NCBI GenBank assembly: GCA_050014355.1
Contig: JBEKDL010000004.1
Span: 23,000 to 86,999 of the forward strand
From: Fen-1077 sp050014355
GTDB taxonomy: Bacteria > Chloroflexota > Dehalococcoidia > Dehalococcoidales > RBG-16-60-22
DNA: 64,000 nt
Direction: 5' to 3'
This document shows, in pieces, positions 16,697-25,857 of this stretch. The notes under the pieces are model-generated. The model was not told the DNA's origin and did no database searches. It saw only the letters and a list, made by a program, of their open reading frames with translations. Positions within the stretch are counted from its first letter, which is position 1. Every line of letters begins with the position of its first letter. The position numbers and the translations under genes are program-made.

Positions 16697-18445
16697 CTAA
16701 CGGCGTGGAAGGTTAAAGCTGAAAGTTGACCCTTTGCCTTCTTCGCTCTGCGCCCGGATATCGCCGCCGTGGGCCTGGACGGTATGCTTGGCGATGGCCA
16801 GTCCCAGACCGCTGCCGCCGCCGGTGCGGGCTTTGTCCGCTTTGTAGAAGCGCTCGAAGACATGGGGCAGGTCAACGCCAGAGATTCCGATACCGCTATC
16901 GGCGACGCTTACGGTGACCGACTTTGCATCGAACTCGGTAGAGACAGTGACCGTGCCGGCGGGCTTGTTGAACTTGATGGCATTGTGTACCAGGTTGATA
17001 ATCGTCTGGCGGATTCTATCTTTATCGGCCTGGATGAGTGGAAGGCCGGCCGATAGTTCTTCCGACAGGGTCACCTGCTGCTTTTCGGCCAGCGGACCCA
17101 TTTGCGCCAGGATATCGCTTATCAGCGAGTTAAGGTCGACGGGTTCCATTTTCAGCTCGGCCCGGCCAGTCTCAATCCTGGAAAGCTGGGTCAGCTCGGC
17201 CACCATCTGCGTCAGGCGGTCGACCTCGTCCTCGATGCGGGACAGAAAGCCCCGGGCCGCCTCGCGGTCGTCGATGGCGCCGTCTCGAAGGGTTTCGACC
17301 ATCGCTTTGATACCGGCGATGGGTGTCCGCAACTCATGAGAAATATTGCCTACCAGTTCCCGCCGCATGGTCTGCAGGTTCCTTAGCTCGGTCAGGTCCT
17401 GAAGCAAGACCAGTGCCCCGTTTAATCTGTCCTGTTCCCTGACGGGGACAGCGATAACCCGGAGAAAATGCCGCGCGAGGCCGGACTCGAACTGCGTATT
17501 TTGCTCCCGGCCCGTTTTAAGACATTGCTTCATGATGTCATTGACCTCATGGTCACGGACCACCTCGATAAGAGGTCGGTTGACGGCATCGGCTTCCTGG
17601 AACCCGAAGAGCCTTTTCGCTGCCGGATTGGTCAGCAAAATATTGCCTTCCCTGTCCGTCATGATAACGCCATCGGCCATATTGGCGAGAATATTGGCAA
17701 GTTTGGTCTTTTCCGTGGAGATGGCCTCCATCGTAGTTTTCAGATTGGAGGACATCTCATTAAAGGCGGCGGCAAGCTGGCCGATTTCATCTCTCCTGGT
17801 TATTGTAATTTTCTGCTCCAGTTGTCCGCCGGCAATCTTTTTCGATGCCCGGGTAAGCTCTCTGATAGGCCGGGTAGTGGTCCGGGCGATGAGCCAGGCA
17901 GCCAGTGCGGCTAATACCGCGATGATGATGGTGGCCAAGATGATGGTTCGTGTGACGTGATTCACAGAGTTTTGTACCGTAGTCAGGGGAAGCGCCACCC
18001 TGGCTATGCCAATCAGTTTACCCTGACTGTTGACGGGCACGGCCACGTACATCATCTTCTCATTGAGCGTGGCGCTTAGGCGGGTGCTCTCACCGAGGCC
18101 GGAAGCAACCGCCTGTACTACTTCCGGCCGGGTGGCGTGGTTCTCCATCGTGGACGGGTCCTGCATGGAATCGCCTAAAACCGTGCCGTCCGGCGCGATA
18201 ATCGTGACACGGGTATCGATTTCGTTTCCCAGCTTGGTGGCTAAAGCGCCGGGGGCGTCCGCCTGTCCCAGCAGAGAAGGCAGAGCGGCCTCCGCCGTAA
18301 TCTTGGCCTCATGCTCGAGTTGCACGCGTAGATTATCAAGCTGGTTATGCCTGACAGAGCTGGTGAGGTAAATTCCCAGTGCGCCCATACTGGCGACGAT
18401 GAGGATAATGAACGCTATGGCGACGCGCCACTGAAAACTCCGCAA
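16697..18445 (-). CDS. phoR: Phosphate-regulon sensor histidine kinase
   Basis: A 582-residue membrane kinase. It has a first membrane helix at about residues 7-29, an extracytoplasmic domain to 167, a second helix 168-187, HAMP 188-240, PAS 245-350, a HisKA dimerisation helix with phospho-acceptor His370 in NISHELRTP, and an HATPase domain with N (VHNAIKFNKP), G1 (VADSGIGI) and G2 (GGSGLGLAI) boxes. It lies 2 bases downstream of the response regulator gene, and the pst operon follows on the same strand. PAS plus a full extracytoplasmic domain is the PhoR/WalK-like layout. Confidence 0.9.
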   Translation of the reverse strand: MRSFQWRVAIAFIILIVASMGALGIYLTSSVRHNQLDNLRVQLEHEAKITAEAALPSLLGQADAPGALATKLGNEIDTRVTIIAPDGTVLGDSMQDPSTMENHATRPEVVQAVASGLGESTRLSATLNEKMMYVAVPVNSQGKLIGIARVALPLTTVQNSVNHVTRTIILATIIIAVLAALAAWLIARTTTRPIRELTRASKKIAGGQLEQKITITRRDEIGQLAAAFNEMSSNLKTTMEAISTEKTKLANILANMADGVIMTDREGNILLTNPAAKRLFGFQEADAVNRPLIEVVRDHEVNDIMKQCLKTGREQNTQFESGLARHFLRVIAVPVREQDRLNGALVLLQDLTELRNLQTMRRELVGNISHELRTPIAGIKAMVETLRDGAIDDREAARGFLSRIEDEVDRLTQMVAELTQLSRIETGRAELKMEPVDLNSLISDILAQMGPLAEKQQVTLSEELSAGLPLIQADKDRIRQTIINLVHNAIKFNKPAGTVTVSTEFDAKSVTVSVADSGIGISGVDLPHVFERFYKADKARTGGGSGLGLAIAKHTVQAHGGDIRAQSEEGKGSTFSFNLPRR

Positions 18446-18447
18446 CT

Positions 18448-19143
18448 TTAACCCTCCAGTTTATACCCCGTGCCCCGGACAGTGACGAGGTGTACGGGAT
18501 GAGCGGGGTCAGGCTCTATTTTTTGCCTTAACCACCGGATGTGCACATCGACGGTGCGCGTGTCGCCGGCGTAATCATAGCCCCAGACTTTTTCCAGAAG
18601 ATGTTCGCGGCTGAAGACCAGGCTCCTGTTTTTCGCCAGGAAGGCCAGCAGGTCGAACTCTTTCGGTGATAGCTCCAGCGCTTCACCGGACAAGGAAGCG
18701 CGATGCCGGGCGGCGTCGACTTCCAGATTACCGATTTTTATCGATGTTGTCTTGCCGGCCTGTGGCGCTTCCGCCATTTTTGTCCGCCGGAGCATGGCTC
18801 TTACCCGGGCCATGAGCTCTCTCATGCTGAAAGGCTTGGTCATGTAGTCGTCGGCGCCGATTTCCAGTCCCACGATTTTATCGGTCTCATCGGTCCGGGC
18901 GGTAAGCATCAGGATAGGCACAGCCATCTCTTTACGGAGCACCCGGCACACTTCAAAGCCGTTCATCTTGGGCAGCATGATATCCAGGAGGATAAGGTCA
19001 GGTTTATCTTTCCGGGCAACTTTAATCGCTTGCTCGCCATCGGTGGCGGTGACGACATCATAACCCTCTTTGTGGAGATTATATTTTAGGGTCTCCAGCA
19101 GGTTGGGGTCATCTTCGACGACAAGAATTTTATTATCAGGCAT
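18448..19143 (-). CDS. phoB: Phosphate-regulon response regulator (OmpR/PhoB family)
   Basis: A 231-residue two-domain regulator. The receiver has the acidic pocket E10-D11-D12, phospho-acceptor Asp54 (LILLDIMLP) and Lys in DYMTKPFS. The C-terminal winged helix ends with EHLLEKVWGYDYAGDTRTVDVHIRWLRQKIEPDP. It is expected to bind the 11-bp repeats at 16647-16685 and activate arsC-pst. It is transcribed with phoR, and its assignment to phosphate control rests on that gene context. The 159-base spacer upstream (19144-19302) shows no second Pho-box-like array. Confidence 0.9.
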   Translation of the reverse strand: MPDNKILVVEDDPNLLETLKYNLHKEGYDVVTATDGEQAIKVARKDKPDLILLDIMLPKMNGFEVCRVLRKEMAVPILMLTARTDETDKIVGLEIGADDYMTKPFSMRELMARVRAMLRRTKMAEAPQAGKTTSIKIGNLEVDAARHRASLSGEALELSPKEFDLLAFLAKNRSLVFSREHLLEKVWGYDYAGDTRTVDVHIRWLRQKIEPDPAHPVHLVTVRGTGYKLEG

Positions 19144-19302
19144 CTTACGTTCTATGGCCTAGTATAAGGCTAAAAGCCGAGTTCATCAAATTCTGCCTTT
19201 ACTATTCAAACTCTGGATTATTTGTAAAAAAGGGGGAGTAGGATTGCTCACCATGCGCTATGGGAACCAGCCAGATACTTGAAGTCAGGATACTTTTACA
19301 AG

Positions 19303-20112
19303 CTAAGTCTGGTCGGCGTACCGCCACCATGCCCCGGTAATAATTAAGCTTATAACGCCGACCAATCCCACCAGGACATAGCTGATAAGACCAAGCGGTG
19401 AAGCTGCTTTCCCGGTTAGTGCTTCCGCTGCGCCGCTGTACAGCATGGGAATCATCCACGGAAAATATTGACCGTTGCCAAGCTGACTGATGACCTGCCC
19501 GAGGATGAGGACCAGGAAAATACACCCCACAGCCGGTAAGTAGCCGCGGGTGAAACTTGCCACGAGACCGAATGGTATGCAGAGGAGTACCGTCAGCGAA
19601 GCCGTACCCAATAAAAGCCCCAGTCCGTTCCAGGCGGTTGCCCCCGACCACCCCGGCAGATGCAATATCGCCCCGATGCCCAGCATGAGGATGAATACCA
19701 GCAAAATGAGCGCCACCGACCAGTACGCCGCGGTGATAATCTTCGCGCTAACGATGGTTACCCGCGACGTGGGCAGCGAAAGCGAATCGTAGACGGTCTT
19801 ATCGCCGAATTCCCGGCCGAAGACCCAGACGAAGATAAAACCGAAAATTATTAAACCGCCGACACTTACTAAAAGTAAAACCAGGTTGAAAAAGCTCGGC
19901 CAGTCAGCCGTACCTCCGAATATCTGCGCCTTGGCCCCCACGATACCGAGGCGGCGCGCCTGCGCCGGGTCCTTGAGGATATACATGAAAAGACCGCCGA
20001 TGATAACGGCCAGGAAAATACCCAGGGCGGTTATCCAGAGCGTCTTCGAGCGCCTCACCTTCAGGAGTTCGACCCATAGCGCCGGGACGATTTCACCGGT
20101 GATATTTTTCAT
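19303..20112 (-). CDS. ABC-2 type transporter permease
   Basis: A 269-residue membrane protein with six hydrophobic segments, opening with a short cytoplasmic stretch ending LKVRRSKTLWITALGIFLAVIIGGLF. This is typical of ABC-2 permeases related to bacitracin or lantibiotic export. The segment FGREFGDKTVYDSLSLPTSR, the cytoplasmic coupling region of this family, is present. It overlaps the ATPase gene by one base (TAATG). The 20112-21041 ATPase and this permease should form one exporter; the substrate is unknown. The TetR-type gene transcribed away from them is the likely regulator. Confidence 0.82.
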   Translation of the reverse strand: MKNITGEIVPALWVELLKVRRSKTLWITALGIFLAVIIGGLFMYILKDPAQARRLGIVGAKAQIFGGTADWPSFFNLVLLLVSVGGLIIFGFIFVWVFGREFGDKTVYDSLSLPTSRVTIVSAKIITAAYWSVALILLVFILMLGIGAILHLPGWSGATAWNGLGLLLGTASLTVLLCIPFGLVASFTRGYLPAVGCIFLVLILGQVISQLGNGQYFPWMIPMLYSGAAEALTGKAASPLGLISYVLVGLVGVISLIITGAWWRYADQT

Positions 20113-21041
20113 TATTTTTTCTCCCCTTTCACGCCGACCAGTCCCAGAAAGTAGGATTCGAGGTCTCCCTGCTCGACCACCAGTCTGGTTGGCGGAAGAC
20201 CCGCTTCGACCAGCAGCATCGCGATTCGGTCGGGATACTGCACCGCCAGTTTATCCGTGATAACGAGCGAGCTATTTTCACCCGGCCTCGCCGTGATACC
20301 AGCTTTCCCCAATACAGATAGGGCGGCACCCGTGTCACGAACGTCGACCGCCAGGCGTTGTTCTTCCTGTTCCGCCAGCTCTCCGGCGTACAGTTCCTTC
20401 ACCAGCCGCCCCTCGTGAACCACGCCTATCCGCATGGCCAGCCTGGCCACTTCACTTAAGATATGGCTGGAGATAAAAATAGTCGCGCCGTCGTTTTCGG
20501 CGAGACCGCGCAGCAGGTTCCTTACTTCGACGATACCGGCCGGGTCCAGCGCGTTCGCCGGCTCGTCCAGGATGAGTAAATCGGGATGATGGATAAGCGC
20601 CTTGGCCAGTCCCAGCCGCTGGGCATTGCCGAGCGAAAGTGTTCTGGCACGCCGGCTGGCGTAAGGTGTCAACCCTAATTCTTGGATAACCTTTTCCACC
20701 GCGCCGGCGTCTTTCAGGTGGCGAAGTCGCCGGACTATCTCGATATTTTCCCGGACGGTCAGGTCGGGATAAGCGTGGGGAGTCTCGACAAGATACCCGA
20801 CCCGCTGCCAGATTGACCTTTGACCGGGCTGCACCTTCATACCGAAAAGCGAGACGGAGCCGGCGCTCGGTCTAATCATTCCCAGCAGCATACGAATGGT
20901 CGTTGTCTTGCCTGCCCCATTCAACCCTAAAAATCCGGGAATTTCCCCGCTGCGGATATTCAGGGAGAGGTCATTAACGGCCGTAAAGCTGCCAAAACGC
21001 TTCGTTAGCCCGGAAGCCATAATCGAAAGTGATTCGCCCAT
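20112..21041 (-). CDS. ABC transporter ATP-binding protein (BcrA-like)
   Basis: A 309-residue ATPase with Walker A GLNGAGKTT (about residues 40-48) and Walker B LLILDEPANALDP. The ABC signature is LSLGNAQRLGLAKAL, so the usual LSGGQ is replaced by LSLGN, a variation seen in BcrA-like bacitracin-type exporters. A C-terminal domain of about 90 residues follows. GEIPGFLG carries Pro where Phe or Val is common. It pairs with the 19303-20112 permease and is divergent from tetR across a very AT-rich intergenic region. Confidence 0.85.
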   Translation of the reverse strand: MGESLSIMASGLTKRFGSFTAVNDLSLNIRSGEIPGFLGLNGAGKTTTIRMLLGMIRPSAGSVSLFGMKVQPGQRSIWQRVGYLVETPHAYPDLTVRENIEIVRRLRHLKDAGAVEKVIQELGLTPYASRRARTLSLGNAQRLGLAKALIHHPDLLILDEPANALDPAGIVEVRNLLRGLAENDGATIFISSHILSEVARLAMRIGVVHEGRLVKELYAGELAEQEEQRLAVDVRDTGAALSVLGKAGITARPGENSSLVITDKLAVQYPDRIAMLLVEAGLPPTRLVVEQGDLESYFLGLVGVKGEKK

Positions 21042-21065
21042 TTTCAGTCGCTCCAGTCCTGTTAG

Positions 21066-21180
21066 CTATATAATTATAGATTTTGGAATAATATGTTATA
21101 ATTATTATAATTATTATAGTCCACAATATTGTAATTGTCAATGTAATATTATATAATAATTATAAATATAATATCATATG
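21066..21180. promoter_or_regulatory. AT-rich divergent promoter/operator region
   Basis: This spacer between the ABC operon and tetR is extremely AT-rich. It contains tandem 9-mers TATAATTAT-TATAATTAT-TATA (21097-21118), the perfect palindrome ATTATATAAT (21148-21157), and several overlapping -10-like hexamers on both strands. It is a likely TetR binding area controlling both directions. Confidence 0.5.
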
Positions 21181-21190
21181 GAGGCGGCAC

Positions 21191-21766
21191 ATGGATGGGT
21201 TCGAGCGCAGGAAAGAGCAGAGTAAGGAAGATATCCGCCGGGCGGCTGAAGAGCTTTTTTCAAAGTTCGGCGCCGACAAGGTCAGCGTCAACGATATTGC
21301 CCGTAAAGCCGGCGTATCCCAGGCTACCATTTACAACAACTTCGGCAGCAAGGACGAACTGGTGCATGATTACCATAATATGATTGTCAAAATGATTGCC
21401 AGCCGTTTCCGCGAGATATTAGTCTGGAAAAAATCGTACGTGGAAAAATTGCAGGGTTTTTTGCAGTCCTGGATAGACATCGCCGACCGATACAAAATCG
21501 AAATTAAAGACTCCGAAACAAAACCGTCCCGTGATGCTATCGGAATCGAAATCGAAAACTCATTCCGGGAATTCATCAAAGAAGGCAAAGACCAGGGCGA
21601 CCTCCGTTCGGACCTTTCCGACCAGGCCATCATCGCATATTTTAAATTTTTCCAGCAGGGCATCTCCAACAACCCGGGAATCAGCGATAGGATGCGTCGC
21701 AATTCAAAACTATCTCGTGACCTGCTTTCGCTTTTTATGTACGGAATTAGCGGACAGAGCGGTTAG
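21191..21766 (+). CDS. TetR/AcrR-family transcriptional regulator
   Basis: A 191-residue one-component regulator. The N-terminal helix-turn-helix reads ADKVSVNDIARKAGVSQATIYNNFGSKDELVHDY (about residues 29-62), the canonical TetR DNA-binding segment. The C-terminal ligand-binding part is helical and has no recognisable specificity. The ATG at 21191 follows GGAGGCGG. It is divergent from the ABC exporter genes and shares their AT-rich promoter region, so by analogy with other TetR-exporter pairs it probably represses them until a toxic ligand binds. The inducer is unknown. Confidence 0.85.
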   Translation: MDGFERRKEQSKEDIRRAAEELFSKFGADKVSVNDIARKAGVSQATIYNNFGSKDELVHDYHNMIVKMIASRFREILVWKKSYVEKLQGFLQSWIDIADRYKIEIKDSETKPSRDAIGIEIENSFREFIKEGKDQGDLRSDLSDQAIIAYFKFFQQGISNNPGISDRMRRNSKLSRDLLSLFMYGISGQSG

Positions 21767-22108
21767 TTCAGTCAGCAACTCAAGTTATTATGGTTTAAAT
21801 CCTTTCGCCGGCCACTATGAAGCCTCTTGAATTTGAAATATCTCAATTTATTTTTTTATCGGCCGGGAATGGATTGCGTAATCAAATTCTTTGAATTAAA
21901 CAATTGGACTATATCCAGAATATATAAAACGCCCGACACGCGGCATTTAATCTCTATCCTGCCTGACCATCTGGCCAAGGTAAAAGCTCGCCTAACGTCC
22001 AACCCATAATTACCCTGAAGCAGGGCGCGCTATAGGATATTTTTCGATACACTTAAAGTATCAAGCAGATGATTCAATTCACGAGCTGATGAAAAAAGGA
22101 GGCTGAAA
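21767..22108. other. Spacer with no convincing gene
   Basis: One plus-strand frame (21827-22009, 60 codons, TTG start) is open, but it has no ribosome-binding site at its start and no family features. An internal ATG at 21869 would give about 46 residues. I see no terminator with a T run. A GGAGG before ATG 22109 belongs to the next gene. Confidence 0.35.
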
Positions 22109-22549
22109 ATGCAAAATAATGATTTAAACAACGCTTCGGCAGCTGAAAACCCCGGCGCCCAGGGGCCTTCCTACCGGGACTGGAGAGAAGAGCGCCGCGA
22201 ATGGCGGAGAGCATGGAAAGAAGAAAGGCGCAGGCTCCCTTGCCACGGCCTGTTCTGGGGACTGGGCCTGCTACTGCTGGGCGTGCTCTTGCTGCTGAAT
22301 CAGGCAGGATGGGTATCCGGCGATACCTGGTGGCAGTCCCTGCTTATCGGCCTGGGGGCTATCTCGGTAGTTAACGGCGTGGCGCATTACCGGAGTCCGG
22401 CTTACCGCTGGGGCAGCTATGGCAAATTCGTCTTTGGGGCTATCCTCATTCTTGTCGGGGTTCTCCTCATGCTCGGTATCAGCCAGTGGTGGCCGGCGGT
22501 CTTGATTGTAGCGGGAATCGCCTTGCTCGGCCGTTTCTTCTGGAGATAA
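22109..22549 (+). CDS. LiaI/LiaF-like four-helix membrane protein
   Basis: A 146-residue protein. An Arg/Glu/Trp-rich cytoplasmic helix (residues 22-43) is followed by four membrane segments between 46 and 146 with the LFWGLGLLLLGVLLLLNQ and GAILILVGVLLMLG patterns of the LiaF transmembrane (DUF5668) family. Residues 46-146 are recognisably homologous to the N-terminal membrane domain of the adjacent kinase (22635). This suggests the protein pairs with or modulates that sensor, as LiaF does for LiaS. A strong GGAGG precedes the ATG. Confidence 0.75.
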   Translation: MQNNDLNNASAAENPGAQGPSYRDWREERREWRRAWKEERRRLPCHGLFWGLGLLLLGVLLLLNQAGWVSGDTWWQSLLIGLGAISVVNGVAHYRSPAYRWGSYGKFVFGAILILVGVLLMLGISQWWPAVLIVAGIALLGRFFWR

Positions 22550-22590
22550 AACTCGCACGTATAACGAGCCTGTAAACACAAATCTTTAAA

Positions 22591-22599
22591 TGCTATAAT
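22591..22599 (+). promoter_or_regulatory. Extended -10 promoter of the sensor kinase operon
   Basis: TGCTATAAT with the extended TG, 35 bases before ATG 22635. A weak TGTAAA at 22571-22576 gives a 17-base spacer. Confidence 0.5.
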
Positions 22600-22634
22600 T
22601 ACTTTACCCATAGGGATGATATTGGTGGGCTGAT

Positions 22635-24167
22635 ATGACGGACGAGAAAAACACTAAAAAAACAGGGTATCAGAGCGAAGATACTACGCCCTTCCGGTCT
22701 GTGAGGGAGTTGCGGCGGGTGAGAAAAGAGCTGCGGCGCGCGCGGAAAGAACTGAAGCGCCAGAGAAAGGACCAGCGCCCTCCTTTGCGCTATCTCTTCT
22801 GGGGGCTGATGTTAATACTGTGGGCGGTTCTCATTTTTCTTCTGGAACAAAAATGGATAACGGCAGATAACCTGTGGAAAGCTTTTATCACCGGCCTGGG
22901 AACAATCTTCATCATTCAAGCAGTAATTTATTACCTGACACCCTCTTACCGTTCCCACGCCCTCGGACGGCTTATACCGGGCATTATTCTTACCATCATC
23001 GGCGTGGTATTTCTTTTCGGCAACAACGCCTGGTTGCCGCTGATTCTCGTCGCTGCCGGGATATCAGTTATTTTTATTTCATGGTTTCTCCAGCGGGAAA
23101 TCGAAAGGCGCCGTATCACCCAGGAAACGCTGCGCGAGAGCGAGGTCAAATACAGCCATATCATCGATAATGCCAACAGCGTTATCATGGAAATAGACAC
23201 CGGCGGGAATATCACGTTTATGAATAAATTCGCCCTGAACTTTTTTGGATTTCAGGACGGGGAAATACTGGGACACAATCTGGTAGGGACCATCGTCGCC
23301 CCCGGGGCTGCGGCCATCGCCGAGCGGGACGCCATGATTAAGGATATTATCTCCTCTCCGCAGAGCTATCTACATAATGAAAAGGGAAATCTCCGCAAGA
23401 ACGGTGAGAAGGTCTGGATGGTCTGGACTTATAAGCCCATCCTGGACGAGGTAAACAATCTTAAAGAGATATTATGCACCGGCATCGATAGGACACAGCA
23501 AAAGAAAGCCGAGGAGCTGGCCGCCCGGGAAATCAAGGAAAAAACGGCCATCGAGGAGCGCACCCGCCTGGCCCGCGACCTCCACGATGCGGTCAGCCAG
23601 ACCCTGTTCTCCACCAGCCTGATTGCCGAGGTGCTGCCAAGGGTGTGGGAGCGGAATAAAGAAGAAGGCTTAAAAAAGCTCGAAGAAGTCCGCCAGTTGA
23701 CCCGCGGCGCCCTGGCCGAAATGCGCACATTGCTTTTCGAACTGCGGCCCGCCGCGCTGGCCGATGCAGACCTGAATGATTTATTGCGCCAGCTAGCGGA
23801 ATCAGTCATCGGCCGGGCGCGCGTGCCGGTAGCGTTAGAGGTCGAAGGGGCCTGTGAAATCCCCCCTGATGTTAAAGTCGCCCTCTACCGCATAGCGCAG
23901 GAAGCCCTGAACAACATCGCCAAGCACTCGGGAGCCAGCCAGGCACGGGTATCCCTGCACTGCCAGCCGCAGGGGATTAATTTGCAAATCATCGATAACG
24001 GGCATGGCTTCGATATCTCGCGGGCAGCCCCGGGCAGTTTCGGTCTGAATAATATGAAGGAACGCGCCGGTCAAATCGGCGCCGCGCTGCGAATTGAAAG
24101 TAAAATTAATCATGGTACCGAAATTAGCGTTGACTGGCATGACCATGCCGGGGAGGTGCCGCAATGA
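22635..24167 (+). CDS. NarL-type sensor histidine kinase with LiaF-like membrane sensor and PAS domain
   Basis: A 510-residue kinase. The domain order is a charged N-terminal helix (residues 22-50), four membrane segments (about 53-152), PAS domain (about 170-285), HisKA_3 with phospho-acceptor His in LARDLHDAVSQTLF (about residue 317), and an HATPase domain (VALYRIAQEALNNIAKHSGA; IIDNGHGFD; GSFGLNNMKERAG). This is the LiaS/VraS/NreB class, sensing the membrane through a minimal input domain. The response regulator gene overlaps its stop codon (ATGA). The membrane part duplicates the protein encoded just upstream. Confidence 0.88.
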   Translation: MTDEKNTKKTGYQSEDTTPFRSVRELRRVRKELRRARKELKRQRKDQRPPLRYLFWGLMLILWAVLIFLLEQKWITADNLWKAFITGLGTIFIIQAVIYYLTPSYRSHALGRLIPGIILTIIGVVFLFGNNAWLPLILVAAGISVIFISWFLQREIERRRITQETLRESEVKYSHIIDNANSVIMEIDTGGNITFMNKFALNFFGFQDGEILGHNLVGTIVAPGAAAIAERDAMIKDIISSPQSYLHNEKGNLRKNGEKVWMVWTYKPILDEVNNLKEILCTGIDRTQQKKAEELAAREIKEKTAIEERTRLARDLHDAVSQTLFSTSLIAEVLPRVWERNKEEGLKKLEEVRQLTRGALAEMRTLLFELRPAALADADLNDLLRQLAESVIGRARVPVALEVEGACEIPPDVKVALYRIAQEALNNIAKHSGASQARVSLHCQPQGINLQIIDNGHGFDISRAAPGSFGLNNMKERAGQIGAALRIESKINHGTEISVDWHDHAGEVPQ

Positions 24168-24805
24168 CACAATCAAATACTATTAGAGTCCTGCTGGTCG
24201 ACGACCACATGGTGGTGCGCACCGGCTTAAGCACCGTCCTGGCAGTGCATGACGATTTGAAGCTGGTCGGTGAGGCGGGGGACGGGGAAGAAGCCATCCG
24301 CCTCTGTGAGCGTCTCCAGCCGGACGTAGTCCTGATGGACCTGCTGATGCCGAAGATGGACGGCGTGACGGCCACGCGGATAATCAAAGAGCGCTGGCCG
24401 CGCGTCCAGGTTATCGCCCTGACAAGCTTTAAAGAAAAGGAATACGTGGAAGGAGCGCTAAAAGCCGGGGCTAACGGTTATCTGCTTAAGAACGTCTCGG
24501 CGGAGGAGCTGGTGAACGCGGTGCGGCGGGCCGTTTCCGGGCAGCCGAGCCTCTCGCCGGAGGCCGCCCAGGTCCTGATTCAGAAGGTCAACGAGCCTGC
24601 GCCACCCGGGCAGGACATGACCGACCGCGAGAAAGAAATCCTGGCTTTGATGGTCGAAGGCCTTTCCAATATTGAAATCGCTGAACGCCTTATCGTCAGC
24701 CAGTCCACCGCGAAATTCCATGTCAGCAACATCCTGTCCAAGCTGGGCGTCAGCAGCCGGACGGAGGCGGTCGCGCTGGCGGTGAAACACCACTTGGTCA
24801 AATGA
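24164..24805 (+). CDS. NarL/FixJ-family response regulator (LiaR-like)
   Basis: A 213-residue regulator. Its receiver has the acidic pair D13-D14 and phospho-acceptor Asp59 (VVLMDLLMPKMDG), then Thr/Lys switch residues. The C-terminal LuxR-type helix-turn-helix is TDREKEILALMVEGLSNIEIAERLIVSQSTAKFHVSNILSKLGV. It overlaps the kinase gene by 4 bases and is followed by a terminator at 24839. The ABC-2 exporter genes at 24928 and 25858 are the obvious candidate targets, on the model of LiaR-controlled envelope-stress exporters; this is inference. Confidence 0.88.
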   Translation: MTQSNTIRVLLVDDHMVVRTGLSTVLAVHDDLKLVGEAGDGEEAIRLCERLQPDVVLMDLLMPKMDGVTATRIIKERWPRVQVIALTSFKEKEYVEGALKAGANGYLLKNVSAEELVNAVRRAVSGQPSLSPEAAQVLIQKVNEPAPPGQDMTDREKEILALMVEGLSNIEIAERLIVSQSTAKFHVSNILSKLGVSSRTEAVALAVKHHLVK

Positions 24806-24838
24806 CCAGTTATTAATCTGGCCGCCCTTCCAGTGCCT

Positions 24839-24880
24839 AATCCCCCCGAACGCACGGCGTATCCGGGGGGATTTCTATTT
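24839..24880 (+). terminator. Rho-independent terminator after the response regulator
   Basis: A perfect 10-base stem, AATCCCCCCG (24839-24848) and CGGGGGGATT (24864-24873), is followed by the T-rich TCTATTT. It separates the two-component genes from the exporter operon. Confidence 0.75.
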
Positions 24881-24927
24881 ATAATGAACTTGAAAGTCAA
24901 CTGCGGACTAAAACGAGGAGCAAAAAT

Positions 24928-25845
24928 ATGGAAAGCATCATTGAAGTCAATAATCTCACGAAAAAGTATGGTGATACGGCTGCCGTTAACGGGGTGAGCT
25001 TCGCGGTGGAGAAGGGCGAGGTCTTCGGCATACTGGGACCTAACGGGGCGGGTAAAACGACCACGGTCGAAATGATAGAAGGTCTGCGTAAGCCGGACGG
25101 CGGCAGCATCCACGTGTGCGATATCGACGCATTGAGAGAACCCCGCCGCACTAAGGAGATAATAGGGGTGCTACTCCAGGCCACTAGCCTTTACGATAAT
25201 ATACGCGTTAAGGAAATCATCGAACTCTTCGGCAGCTACTATGCTAAAGCGCTGCCGGCAGCGCAAATCCTGGACGAAGTGTCGCTCACCGATAAAAAAC
25301 ATGGCACGGTAAGCTCACTTTCGGGCGGCCAGAAACAGCGCCTTAGCATCGGCCTGGCCCTGGTGAACGACCCGGAAGTCCTGTTCCTGGACGAGCCCAC
25401 TACCGGGCTTGACCCGCAAGCCAGGCACAATGTCTGGAGCATTGTCGAGAAACTAAGAGACCGCGGCAAAACGATTATCCTGACAACGCACTACATGGAA
25501 GAAGCGGAACAGCTGTGCCAGCGCCTCGCCATCATCGACCGCGGAAAAATCATCGCCATGGATACCCCGGACAGCCTGATTAATAACGCCGGGCTGGACA
25601 CGTCGATAGAGTTCGCCACGTCAAGGGAGCTGAACGGCTTATTGAATAAAATCCCCGGTATCCAGAAAGTCAATAACGGAAAAACACACAAATACTCGGT
25701 GAATACCAGGGCCGTCTCGCTGGTATTGAAAGACCTGACCAATCTCTGCTATGAAAATCACGTCGACCTGGAAAATATCTCGGTCAGAAAAGCGACGCTG
25801 GAAGACGTCTTCCTGGCCATGACCGGCCGTAAATTACGCGAATAG
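24928..25845 (+). CDS. ABC-2 exporter ATP-binding protein (DrrA-like)
   Basis: A 305-residue ATPase. Walker A is GPNGAGKTT (about residues 37-45), the signature LSGGQKQRLSIGLAL, Walker B VLFLDEPTTGLDP, and the H-loop ILTTHYMEEAEQL. A C-terminal extension of about 80 residues is typical of DrrA/CcmA-like drug or polysaccharide exporters. GAGGAG precedes the start. Permease gene 25858 follows after 12 bases. It sits immediately downstream of the LiaSR-like pair, so it may export membrane-active compounds. Confidence 0.88.
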   Translation: MESIIEVNNLTKKYGDTAAVNGVSFAVEKGEVFGILGPNGAGKTTTVEMIEGLRKPDGGSIHVCDIDALREPRRTKEIIGVLLQATSLYDNIRVKEIIELFGSYYAKALPAAQILDEVSLTDKKHGTVSSLSGGQKQRLSIGLALVNDPEVLFLDEPTTGLDPQARHNVWSIVEKLRDRGKTIILTTHYMEEAEQLCQRLAIIDRGKIIAMDTPDSLINNAGLDTSIEFATSRELNGLLNKIPGIQKVNNGKTHKYSVNTRAVSLVLKDLTNLCYENHVDLENISVRKATLEDVFLAMTGRKLRE

Positions 25846-25857
25846 GAGGATATACCA

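Noticed and set aside
21827..22009. 60-codon open frame between tetR and the LiaI-like gene
   Set aside because: TTG start, no ribosome-binding site, no recognisable features.
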